Assembly: GCA_003415625.1 (NCBI GenBank)
Contig: PYIU01000005.1
Span: 191,001 to 255,000, forward strand
Source: Aquanectria penicillioides
Lineage: Eukaryota; Ascomycota; Sordariomycetes; Hypocreales; Nectriaceae
DNA length: 64,000 bases
Reading direction: 5' to 3'
Part shown: piece by piece, positions 53,843 to 64,000 of the stretch
Layout of the letters: each line of letters begins with the position of its first letter
Position numbering within the stretch: the first letter of the stretch is position 1
The notes under the pieces: model-generated
The model's input: only the letters and a program-made list of their open reading frames with translations
What the model was told of the DNA's origin: nothing
Database searches by the model: none
Program-made: the position numbers and the translations under genes

Positions 53843-54444
53843 GATGGCTGCTGGATAGGTCTAGAGAAGGCCAAGTTGAATCTAGAGATGCCAGGAGTCG
53901 CCAATTGGACGGGTATTGGAGCTTGCGAGGTAGAAGAGCGCGGTGTTGAAGGCGCGCGCTCGTTCTGATGCCCGGGTGAAGCGTGTAGCTTATTTATCCC
54001 AACGACGTCAACGACACGAGGGCGGGGGAGAGCAAATGAGACAATGAAGTGTATAACGACAATGGCAGCAGCAACTCCGTGGGGGAAGCTTGACAGCTCG
54101 ACGGGGAGGGAACAGACCCTGAGAGTAAGAGGGGAAGGACAGATCCGCAGGAGGGAGTGTGAGGAGAAGAACGTGGGCCGAGGGCGAAGCGCGGAGCTTT
54201 TAAAGACGAGCGACGACGATGTCTTGGGGACCTGACCTGGGTCCTAAGCCTTGGGTCTTGGAAGAGGGTCACACGGGAGCTCCAGATAGAGCTTCATGGC
54301 TTGATGGGAAGCAACCCATCTGGGGCCTTGGGACGACGAGCCAGATTCCAAGGGGCGCCGGGTTCTGGGTCCAGGTCGTCCAGGTCTAGGGTCCATTGGG
54401 AGGTGGGAGGCCGAACTGTGATCCTCTCGGGTTCCTCGTGGGTG

Positions 54445-54449
<5 letters not shown>

Positions 54450-54476
<27 letters not shown>
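54450..54476. repeat. (AG)n microsatellite
   Basis: About 13 AG units, about 600 bp upstream of the nucleoside transporter. Confidence 0.92.
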
Positions 54477-54477
<1 letters not shown>

Positions 54478-54722
54478 AAAAGGGTCTGGGCAAAGCTGCA
54501 AGACTGGCGCATGTACGTACGTGCATGAGTTGAACCACCCACCAGACTACGGATACACACACAAGAGCTCGCTCACACACCCCTTCCTCGTTGGCACCGC
54601 ATCCCAGAACCCTACCGACGGGATGAGAAACCTTATCAGGGCCGGGGGGAGGGGGTGTGGTTGTTGTCTTGAGCCGTCCTGCCTGTCCTGTCCTGTCTTG
54701 ACTCTTGCGCTGTCGCTTGGCC

Positions 54723-54748
54723 TTTTTTTTTTTTTTTTTTTTTTTTTT
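54723..54748. repeat. Poly(T) run, 26 nt
   Basis: An uninterrupted T homopolymer. Confidence 0.95.
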
Positions 54749-55677
54749 CTTTACGCGGTTGTCTGCGTGTGCCCAGAACGACGTCGCCCTCTTCTCTTTG
54801 CGGCCTCTCCACATCTCCATCCTTCTCCATGCGGCAAATCCACACGCCCAGACACGCGACAGCAATACTTGGGAAAACGGCCGGCACCTAAATAGTGTCC
54901 GGGGGGGGGCGTGTGGCTGTGGGAAGCGTAAGAGTTGAACAAGGGATGCAAGCAACACCAAACAGAGAGAGGGTACGGCACAGAACGAGACAAGGGCGAG
55001 ACGGACTCGACGGGACTCGACTCGAGGATTCACGAGGCAAAGTCATTAAAATCAAATAAAGAAATGGCAATAAAATACAATACAATACAATACATCCAAG
55101 AGGGAAAAAAAAAAAAAGAACAAAATTTTAACCTGCTGTGTACTCCTTTCGGCACTCTGGTCCAACCCCCGGCACCGATTCATGATTCGTCAAGCCACCC
55201 GGAGGTTTGTGATGGATCAGGTTCGATCTGCCGTGGTGTTGGACGACGGGACAGAGATGTTACGTCGGCTGGCGGGGATACGTACTGATAAGCCTAATGC
55301 TACCACTGATGTTTGTTATCTACCACGCCTTGGATGCAATGTGCGTACCTCACTCACTGACCGGTTCCGTTTGGGCTCTTTTTTTTCCTCTTCTTTTTTT
55401 AATTTAATTTAAAATAACTTTTTCTACCCTCTTTCGGTGCCTTTGCAGAGGTTCCTGTGCAGACACCAGAAATGCTCACCGAGATGCGATCGACATGTTG
55501 GACAAGGTTGTGTGTGGTTTGTTTGACGATATGCACATGACATGCGTCGGCCCTCACCTCACGCAACCCACACACAAGGGACGGTCGAGTTGTGTAGAAG
55601 GATGGATGGAAATGGGCCGATGTAAGGAAAAGAAATACAATTAACCAAAAGCGGCCAGAAAGGAAATTGTTGACAAG

Positions 55678-55696
55678 AAAAAAAAAAAAAAAAAAA
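55678..55696. repeat. Poly(A) run, 19 nt
   Basis: An uninterrupted A homopolymer. A 13-nt A run also occurs at 55105-55117. Confidence 0.93.
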
Positions 55697-56720
55697 GGGA
55701 AAAAACATTCCCACAATGGCATCAGCATCAGGTCGCTCACTCAATCCATCGTCGTGGTCGTCGCCACCACCCGGCCTCTTACTCGGCGACACCCAACCCG
55801 GGTCGATGCCCGTTCTGGAAGGTTGCTGGAACGTTTGGACCAGCGCTGGAGCCCCTAACAACCCCCGCCAGCGAATCACGGACGTAAGCGCCCCAAGTAC
55901 TGCACCGGTATAATGTAGCTACAGCTGGCAGTGCCGGGGGGGTGGTGGTGGGAAAAGTCCACTACAGCTACAGTAGTCCGTAGTCCGTACACACAATGAC
56001 ACAGCACGCCAAGTTTGTCCATGAAGAAAGGAGAGTTTCTGCTGTACTTGGCGCGCGGTGCTGTGTTGTGCTGCTGTGCTATGCTAGGCTGTGGTGTGCT
56101 AACTACCCGCTGTAATCTTCTTCCTTGAACTTCCTGTACGGCGGACACACTCACTGAAAAGAGATGCTGCTCCAGCGCCTCGTTCTCTCCCCAGGTCCCT
56201 CACACACACACGCACACCCAACACACCCCCCAACCCCTGCCCCGGGAACCACTGCACAACCGGGTTAGGTGGGGATCCGAATCTGAAGTCTCCATCAGTG
56301 GCTTGGACCCTTTGCAAGGCGCTTCAGATGTTCTCCATAGTAAACCAGCCAGTTGGTCGTTCCATCCGTAAGTTTATTTTATTTTAAATTTTATTTTCGT
56401 TTTTTTGGTCCATTATTAGCCTCTGCCATAGATACAGATTACAGGGTGGATTAGGCTTCGTCAGCGATAACAGCTCGTCTTTGATTCATTACCAAATTGA
56501 TTTGTGCTAAAGAGACAAGAACTGAGAGATAGTATACGGATAGACAGACAATACGAATGCATCCATCCATACACTGCACTCAATCACTATCTGTAGGGAA
56601 ACAGCTATTGAAATTGCACCCAAACTAGGTCAAATACTCATCCGTCCACTCAACAACCCCTACCTGCTCTTCAGCTACAGCTCCAGCTACAGCTCCAGCT
56701 TCATCTTCATCTACATCTTT

Positions 56721-56760
56721 ATCTCTATCTCTATCTCTATCTCTATCTCCATCTCTATCT
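56721..56760. repeat. (ATCTCT)n hexamer array
   Basis: Six to seven copies with one substitution, preceded by CTACAGCTCCAG-type repeats at about 56675-56700. Confidence 0.9.
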
Positions 56761-57490
56761 TCACCTTCACCTACATTCTCGGCGTCTTCATTTCCGTCGC
56801 CGTTTTGCTATACGGACGGAGCACATTCTCGATTCCAAACGTCTCTCCGTGTTATTAACCCCCCCCCTCTCTTAACCCTGCCAATAATGCTCCTCCTCCT
56901 CCTCCTCCTCCATCTCCTCTTATCCTGTGCCGCTTAGTCCCCATTCCCTGTTCCATTCGCCGTTCAGCTCTCAGACGTCTCTTGATTGTTCTGTTTCTTC
57001 TTTGGGACACTCAGACGCCCGTTCCACGATGCCACCACCCTCCCCCATTCGAAGCTCCACACACCCCTAAACCCCCAGGCTCTCTCTCTCTCTCTCTCCC
57101 TCTTTCTCTCGGTTCATCGTCTTCTTCGCTGCCGTTTGCATCGTCTGTCGCTGTCGTAGGTTGCACAAACCAACAAGCGACAATCGGCCCCCGGTCTGTC
57201 ACCCACACACGCAACCCGCATCAAGGCAAATTATTAAACAGTACAATACCTACAAATACAGCCCTTCGTCCCCCCGTTATCAATATCAATTGGCCGCTTC
57301 GGCCATCTCTCGCTCGCCGGCGGCGGCATCTGTCCATCACCACCCCCCCCCCTCGATGGCGGGTAGGCTCCAAGCTCCAAGCTCCAAACGTGGCATGGCC
57401 TTCGCTTCCCTGTGCTTCCCTCGCATCGAAATCGTCTTTTCTGGCCCCGGGGCGCGCTTCCTTCTCGGGGTTCAAACCAATCCCCATCCA

Positions 57491-57530
57491 ATGATCCATG
57501 ATGATCCATGATGATCCATGATGATCCATG
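57491..57530. repeat. Four exact tandem copies of a 10-mer
   Basis: ATGATCCATG is repeated four times without variation. Confidence 0.95.
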
Positions 57531-58059
57531 ACCCGGAACCTAGCGGGGATCCCGAAAGAGCCGTTCGCTGCTCACTGCACTATCCGAGTCGTCTTACCCA
57601 AGGAACTTTCGGTCGCATCCCGACATGGGTGCGCGCAGCCTCAGGTCCCAAGCTCCAGCCTGCCCTTGTTCTTGTTCTTCTTCGTCTTCTTCAGCTTCTG
57701 TCGTTCCCTCTTCAATCTTCAAATTTTCTTATCCGTGTATTAAAGTAATCTCGTCTAGGACGCCTGCATTACCGGCGGCGCGGTAAGGGTGTTTTTTTCC
57801 TCCCATTCCACGAGACATCCATCCATCCATCCATCATCGCCTATCGTGCATATCTCTCCTCAGCTCAAACGCACATGACAATCTTCGAGCGATGCCCTGT
57901 TCAGAGGCTGACACCGACGTTAAAGTTTCCTTGCCCTCTATCTAATCAGCAAAAATCAGCCAATGCCGCGGCAGATGCACATCTCGTCCACCGTCATGCC
58001 TCCCCTCATCCTTGCCTCCGAAAAGCCAAGAACCGCCTAAGGGACGCCACATCTCTCAT

Positions 58060-58092
58060 ATCAAGCCCAAATCAAGCCCAAATCAAGCCCAA
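58060..58092. repeat. Three exact tandem copies of an 11-mer
   Basis: ATCAAGCCCAA is repeated three times without variation. Confidence 0.95.
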
Positions 58093-58309
58093 ATCCAACG
58101 CCTCCCGCCAACGCCGCTGCAGAAGAGGCGACAAAAGGCGTGACGCGAGAGGGGCGAGCGGGGTGGTCAGAAAGCCACCGATGCAATTGACTGACGAGGC
58201 GGCGGTTCCCCGTTATGCAAACAAAGATGCCGTTGATGCTATCCGCATTGGGTAGGTCGACGACTCTCTCCTCTATCTTCACTGTACATGTCTCTCTGTC
58301 TGTCTGTCT

Positions 58310-58313
<4 letters not shown>

Positions 58314-58342
<29 letters not shown>
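58314..58342. repeat. (CT)n microsatellite
   Basis: About 14 CT units, preceded by a (CTGT)n tract. Confidence 0.92.
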
Positions 58343-58345
<3 letters not shown>

Positions 58346-58415
58346 CATTCGCTCGTCGTTTCAACCCTCCAACTAACCAACCCCATGGTTGCCCCATGCT
58401 CCATTCCCATCTTCC

Positions 58416-58442
58416 CCATGCATCCATGCATCCATGCATCCA
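58416..58442. repeat. CATGCATC octamer repeat
   Basis: Three tandem copies, near other CCAT-rich sequence. Confidence 0.9.
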
Positions 58443-59105
58443 ACACCTCCTCCATCCACTAAACTCCTGCCGCTTCGTCCATGGTGCATGCATTCAACCC
58501 ATCCTCATCATCACCATCATCCATCATCATGTGTACCTCGACGTCTCATCCCCGGGGCGGATGGCCTCCTCCCCTCTGTTCCAACTTCCACTTACTCTTC
58601 CATCTCTTCCCATCCCGCGCTAAACTAGACATGGGGTTTGCAGCTCCCTCGGTGACCATCCTGGTCCTGGTCCCAAGATCTTGCCATTCACTGAGATAAG
58701 CCCCGCCACTCCCCAGACTCCTGCCGCCTTCTGTCTAGCAGCCCATCCACCCGGTCGTCGTATCTTATCCCCAAGCTTACGGAGTAGAGTTATTTGCATG
58801 TTCGATAGCGCTGTTGGTTGAGAGAGAGACGTACCACCATCACCACCAACACCGCCATCTTGCTACTCCCCCATCTCCCACCTATCGCTCTTCCTCTCCA
58901 CAGGACAGGCTCTCGCTTCACTCTCATTCCCCGGCCGACCGTTCCGCGCCCTCGCTCTCTCCAATTAACCTTGCCTTGAAGCTACTCTCAGAACGGACGT
59001 GCCACCCCTTCACTTCCCCCCAGCTCATCCCAATTCGGCAGTCCCAAACACGCCCTCTAGCCGCAGCTTGCTTACAGAACATCCCAACTCCCAACTTATC
59101 ACTGC

Positions 59106-59200
59106 CATCCTATCCTATCCCATCCTAACCTATCCTATCCCGCCCTATCCTGCCCTAACTTATCCTATCCTATCCTATCCATTCCATTCCATTCCCATCC
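59106..59200. repeat. Degenerate pentamer array (TATCC/CATTC)
   Basis: About eighteen pentamers, mostly TATCC with variants CATCC, TAACC, CGCCC and TGCCC, ending in CATTC units. Confidence 0.9.
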
Positions 59201-59786
59201 CAAAGCATGTGAAGACGCATAAAAACCTTCCAAGGTCCCTTTGTCTGCCCGTTGGCCACGCCAAGATTCCCCCGGGCCATACCTATCTGTATCTGTATCT
59301 GCATCCTGGAACGCTCCTCGCCGTCGGCCGTTTCCTATTCATCTCGGCCGGTCCGAAACCATGCTTGCTCCGATCGCCATCATCTCGAACCCTCCATCCT
59401 ATTCTGTCCAAGTGACACGCGACACCTGCCAGTCTGCTGATATCGTAGCCCAATCTGAACATCACCCTCTTATGCACCCCGCCCTTCAATCTCCTCGCCA
59501 GTCAATGCATCCTCTCGCCATTCAGCCGGAACCAAACCTCGCGATATAGCCAACTCCCCGAGAGTCCGCATTTCCCCACGTCACGAGTAGTCAGAGGCAC
59601 CCACCGACGGTGCTAATACACTCTCCGCAGCACATAATAAACAATCCACTAATTTTTTTTTTAATATGTCGTAGGCTTCGAATACGATACACACAGCAAG
59701 ACACGTTCGCGCAAAAACAAAAACTCCATACACCCGTCTCCCATATATACTATGATACTTTTACCGAGCCCTTCCTTGAGTCCTCC

Positions 59787-62700
59787 TCATTCACCGCTCC
59801 TGAACCTCCTGTTGAACTCTTCCACTGCCACACCAATCATCTTGTACAAGAAGCCCCTTTCGCTTCCGCCCCGACCGGAATAAACGGTCCATTCGCGCCT
59901 CCTCGCAATGACAGGCTCACTCCAGTTCGTTCCTTAGCAATCGTCTGAATGTCCTTCAGAGGCACATCCCACTCGCTCGTGAGACGTCGCGACCGGATCA
60001 ACAGGATTCGCGCGTACGTCACCATCACCACCATGTCCTCCTTGGGCAGCTCTAGGTGACCAATGTACTGCTCGTCAAAATATTTGCCATTATCCACCTG
60101 CTTGAGCCAGTACTGCCCGAGAGCCTCTCTCGGGTTGTACGGCCGAACGATGCCGTCCAGTGGGATGAAGCGCGGGAATCGTGTACGATCGAGTTCTTGG
60201 CCGTCAAAGACGGTTGTCGTGTTGCGAATACCCTCGCTCACGTTGCTTGCCATGTCCAGTACACCCACCGCGGGCTTAGTGGCCAAGCCAAGGACTCCCT
60301 TGCCAACACCCTTGAAGAACCCGAGCGCTCCCTCTTGCTCGGCACCTTCAAGGGGTTTGCGCGCCAGTCCACCCACACCTGATGCAACGCTGGTGAGCAG
60401 GCTGTTGGCCCCAGCTGCGACTCCGTAAAGGGCATGTTTAGGTCGATTCCGTGCTCTAGTAATGCGACGTCGATCCTGGAACTGCTTGTCCAGGGAGGCT
60501 GCAGCAAGACCCTTGCTCAGACTACCCGTAAACTTGGAAAAGCTGTCGCTGAACCCAAACACCGTCTTCTTAGCGAATGAGGCGGCACCCTTGGCGATGC
60601 CCAATCCAAACTCCTCAGGCTTATCCGACAGAATCAGCCCCTGGTACGGCTCGTAGAAGATATCTGTCACACCTGACGAGATGTTGTTGAACAGACCGAC
60701 GGGGTTGCCCAGGAAATCTGCAGATCCGAGAATCTTGTGGATCTGATACATGACCTCCTGGCTATAGTGGTTCGAGAAGTTCTGTACCAAGACTGCGGTT
60801 GAAACTCGGACATTGTCCAAAATGAGCGCGTTGAACCTGATTGGCGCATCGTTCACGTTTCCAATGGCCATTGTCATGACATTGAGGAAGAACATGAGCG
60901 GTTGTGAGATGATGTCTTGTCCTCAGCATTGATTCGCTCCGTTCGCATGAAGCTCAGGTCAATCTGCATGGGCTGAATGTTGAGCACCTCAAAGTAGATG
61001 TCTTGCCCAGCTTGCAATTGTTTGGGCTCGGGAATGTCGAGGTCTTCGTCGCATAGCTTGCCTTCGTCATCTATGACAGTCCAGCTGGCGCCCGGTACAT
61101 TGGAGAAGTCGAGCAGGGCAAAGACAAAGTCTTCGTCAAGATCCACGGTCATCTGCTGCAACAGAATTGTCGCGTACTTGACATAGAATACACCGTACGA
61201 ATCATCCTTGACCCGGCTGACCATGACGTGCAAGGAGGGATGGGCCTCAACCTCCTGGGCCTTCTTTGGTACCACACTAGGATAAAGGATCATTGGGAAG
61301 ATGCCTCCATACAGTTGGTTATCGATCTGAATCCACTTGACTGACATAGACACGGTCTGGATCAGCGGTGAGTCGCTAACACGCAACTGAACGTCTCGGA
61401 ATGTGAGGTATGCGAGCTCCTTCATTTGAGCATTGATCAGCGAGATACCAATTCCAGAGAGCTTGAGCTGGGCAGTGAACGTGGCGCCAGTGTCTTGATC
61501 CTTGACCTCGAAAGCAAAGGCTTCGGTTGCTGTGTTGGCCCTTGTCAACGCCTTGGGCTTATACTTGCTCTTGCTAGCACGGAAATTGCTCAGGATCAAG
61601 GTCTGCGTCGGTCCATCAGCGGCCACGTTGATGTCAATAATCTTCTGCTGGCCTGCTGATGTCGCAATCTTCATCGGAATCTGGTTGCCAATCTCTGCCA
61701 GCTTGACATGTCGCTCCTTTCCATTGGCTGCGATGACGATCTCGCGGAATTTGGCGGCGGGGAAGTCCCATGCATAAGGCATGATGCTCCGAGGTGGGAG
61801 GCGATACCTAACAGGCCTCCAGCCGCTGCGGTCCTCAACTCCGTCTTCGTCCACGTTCGGGTTGGCCTGATAGAATGTAAACTCCGTGTCGCTTTCGTTG
61901 CGCATCGAAAAGGGCCAGTTCTTAGTCTCCATGCCAAAATTCAAGAAGATAGTGGAATCCTCCAAAAGAATTTCCACTCGAACGAGGCGTTGGCGCTGGC
62001 CTGCTTTGGCAATTTTAACATGGGTCGTTCCGATATCAGCAATGTTGAACGGTGATGTCCACTGGTTGTTAACGCCAGGATAGCACAGGCAGAGTTGCTT
62101 ATCGCGAGACTTTTGCAAGAAGTGAAGGGGCTGAAGGGATCCAGGTCCCAGAGTGAGGTAGCCTGATGAACTAGACTCTCGGATAAGAATCTCTTCACCA
62201 AGCTTGTTTCGCAACACGAATCGTGGGGCCAATGTGACAACCTTAGTCATCTTGTATTTGCCCTCTCCAGATTTGACTGTGATTCCAACGTGGATCTCTC
62301 GGTTCTTGTTGGGAGAGTTAAGGACGACCTCGGATGTGCTACCAATAGCATCGAAACTCTGAGGCTTACTCCACTCCGAGTCTGCCACCTTCAACAACGC
62401 TCGGTTGCGATGATCATCGTTTCCGAAAGAGAACATGAATGGCAATGCCTTGGGGCGATCTTGGTCAGAGGTGTCCATGAGAGGGAACTGGCCGGCTGCG
62501 GGTTTAGCCTGTTGTAGGAAGCCCTTGGCCCTGACTCTGAGATCAACGCCCGTCTTGTTCAAGACGACATAGGGGCTGTAAACCGTGACCTTAAACGCGC
62601 CGCCACTGTTTGGGATCTTGAAGTAGTGCAGGCTAAGGTTCAGAGGCAGGCCTTGATCATCTTTGACAATGATTTTGCCCTCCTTCCTGAAATCTTCGTT

Positions 62701-64000
62701 ACTTCCAGGATTGATGATAGCGAAGTCGCTCGGCTTGAATACAGTGTCTTGCATGTCAACACTGAGCAGTAGGAGGTGAGATAGTTGTACAACATGGACA
62801 GGGCTGACACCACCCTTTCTCAAGAAGTTTGTCCAATCCTTCTTGGTGTTCTTGTCGTAGATTCGGTATTTGAAATCGTACGGCAACAAATTCTCAAGGG
62901 TAACAGGCGCAGATAGCTTGACCCTCATATATGGATATTGTCTTATGCGGTTAGTACATCGAGAGTAATTTTGTCAAGGATGAACTTACTTTGTCAAAGG
63001 GTTTGCCTTGTCATAATAGGCATGAACTTGGAAGTAAAAAGGATCGCCGTTGTCTCCCCGGCATTCCACTTGCCGGGTTTGCCTCTTGAGCAAGTCTCCC
63101 CACCACAGACGCTCCGAGCTCCAATGGTATCCGAATCCACCATCCGGTCGAACCAGCAACTTCTTTTCGAAGGCAGCTCCAACCGGAGCAGGGCGGGAGT
63201 CTCCGGGAGCAATCTTCTCGATCTTGAGGAGATGGCCTTCATTTGGATCATAGATGCCCAGCTCAACTGGAATCTGTGTTGAGTTCTCAACAAGGAGAGG
63301 AGAACGGAATGTGACATATTTGACGTTGTCGGTTCCAAGCTCAACGTCCACACAGAGTCGGTGCAGAACTTTGTCGGCCTTGGGGCGCAGGCCATACAAA
63401 AACTCACCCTCACGATTCAGTCTGACATTCTTCACGGGGTCAAATCCACTGCCCTCGAGTTGAATGCTGACATATGTCTGGTTAGATTCAGTGAGGAGGT
63501 TTTCTCGCATCTTCTCCCAGTGCTCGAAGCTCCAGGGGCCTTCGTTACCATCCTCCAGTCGGAGAGTAATGGGCTCGTCGCTGGTTGGACTCTTCGAGTT
63601 CACAACCACATCAAATCCGGTGTAGTTCCTGATTCTGTAAGGCGCCTCCACGCCTCGTGGCTTATCCAAAACATCCTGCTCGGTAGTCAAAAAGTCGAAC
63701 GATTTAGAAGCAAGTGCAATAGAAGCTGTCGTGATTGTTACATCAAAAGCCTTCTTAGATGCAACATCTACCGATAGGAGTCCTGATACCGGCTCCTTAG
63801 CGACGCCAAATCCAACCTGCCATGGCTCCAGCAAGGGCTCCCAACTCGACTTGGAAAAGTTGTATACATTCGAATAAAGATCAATGGCAGTTTCGGCCTT
63901 TAGATTTGAGGACCAATTTTCCGCTGATGCCTTAAAGTTCTTAACGCCGATATCAAGGATGGGAAGTTCGTGTAGATCACCAATCAGAACGATGCGAACT
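59787..64000 (-). CDS. VPS13: VPS13 lipid-transfer protein, C-terminal part (5' end outside window)
   Basis: Visible exons are 64000-62990 (open at the edge) and 62941-59787 with a 48-nt intron, about 1,390 residues. VPS13 is a very large bridge-like protein that moves phospholipids at organelle contact sites. Seen in order: the VAB/SHR-BD beta-propeller-like region (LLVENSTQIPVELGIYD, ENLLPYDFKYRIYDK, WPFSMRNESDTEFTFYQ), the DUF1162-like segment, ATG2_C-like helices (FNNISSGVTDIFYEPYQGL, SFAKKTVFGFSDSFSKFTGS) and a C-terminal PH-like domain (LPKEDMVVMVTYARILLI). Two one-base losses break the frame. At 60900-60901 SSHN must continue PLMFFLNVM. At the C run 59854-59857 the end must read FLYKMIGVAVEEFNRRF, with the stop at 59787. 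Both look like undercalled G/C. Confidence 0.9.

Larger units (their letters stand above)
53843..59786. other. 5.9-kb gene desert rich in simple repeats
   Basis: Lies upstream of the nucleoside transporter and downstream of VPS13. It is full of (AG)n/(CT)n, CTCTAT hexamer, CCAT and TATCC pentamer arrays, long A/T homopolymers, a four-copy decamer and a three-copy 11-mer. From about 56.6 to 59.6 kb the plus strand is strongly pyrimidine-biased. Many frames are open only because of this bias, and none has a domain. An untranslated leader or a non-coding RNA cannot be excluded. Confidence 0.55.

Noticed and set aside
57000..59800. CRISPR-like or telomere-like array from the short tandem repeats
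   Set aside because: Units are simple microsatellites without spacers, unlike CRISPR, and not TTAGGG; the genome is eukaryotic.

Overview
This window is nuclear DNA from a filamentous ascomycete, most likely a Sordariomycete and plausibly Hypocreales (Trichoderma-like). The signs are short introns of about 48-66 nt with GT donors, CTAAC-type branch sites and AG acceptors; Zn2Cys6 regulators; a CFEM protein; a fungal CBM1 cellulose-binding domain; and S28 peptidase, DAL5-type transporter and VPS13 homologues. Species assignment is inference. No tRNA, rRNA, CRISPR array or intact transposon was recognised.

Region 1 (1-17.3 kb) is an accessory metabolic block. It holds a sugar/quinate-type MFS transporter cut by the window edge, two UbiH/salicylate-hydroxylase-type FAD monooxygenases, an HSL-type esterase, a regulator with two tandem Zn2Cys6 clusters, a DAL5-type MFS transporter, an extended SDR reductase and a GPI-anchored S28 serine peptidase. 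The two monooxygenases are divergent from the esterase and the transporter, which suggests a co-regulated cluster for uptake, hydrolysis and ring hydroxylation of an organic (perhaps aromatic) compound.

Region 2 (17.3-38 kb) is mostly gene-poor and decayed. It has an NTF2-like/flavin monooxygenase fusion, a metallo-beta-lactamase-fold hydrolase, a ferric reductase, a class III aminotransferase and a second Zn2Cys6 regulator. Between them lie relics of a DAO-type FAD oxidoreductase, a second class III aminotransferase, a P5C dehydrogenase and an MFS drug transporter. The regulator and the intact aminotransferase share CGG-rich motifs upstream.

Region 3 (39-64 kb) looks more like core genome: a secreted zincin with a C-terminal CBM1, a CFEM membrane protein, a DUF2985 membrane protein, a Vps4-like AAA protein with altered Walker motifs and an in-frame stop, a CNT nucleoside transporter, a 5.9 kb repeat-rich gene desert, and the C-terminal part of VPS13 running off the right edge.

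Main observations: (i) two 6-nt microexons, one inside the zinc cluster of the second regulator and one next to the zinc site of the CBM1 zincin; (ii) six apparent frameshifts, all between 36 and 61 kb, each explained by one missing G/C, usually in a G/C run, which looks like assembly undercalling rather than gene death; (iii) the aminotransferase/DAO/P5CDH graveyard; (iv) the twin zinc-cluster regulator in the monooxygenase cluster.
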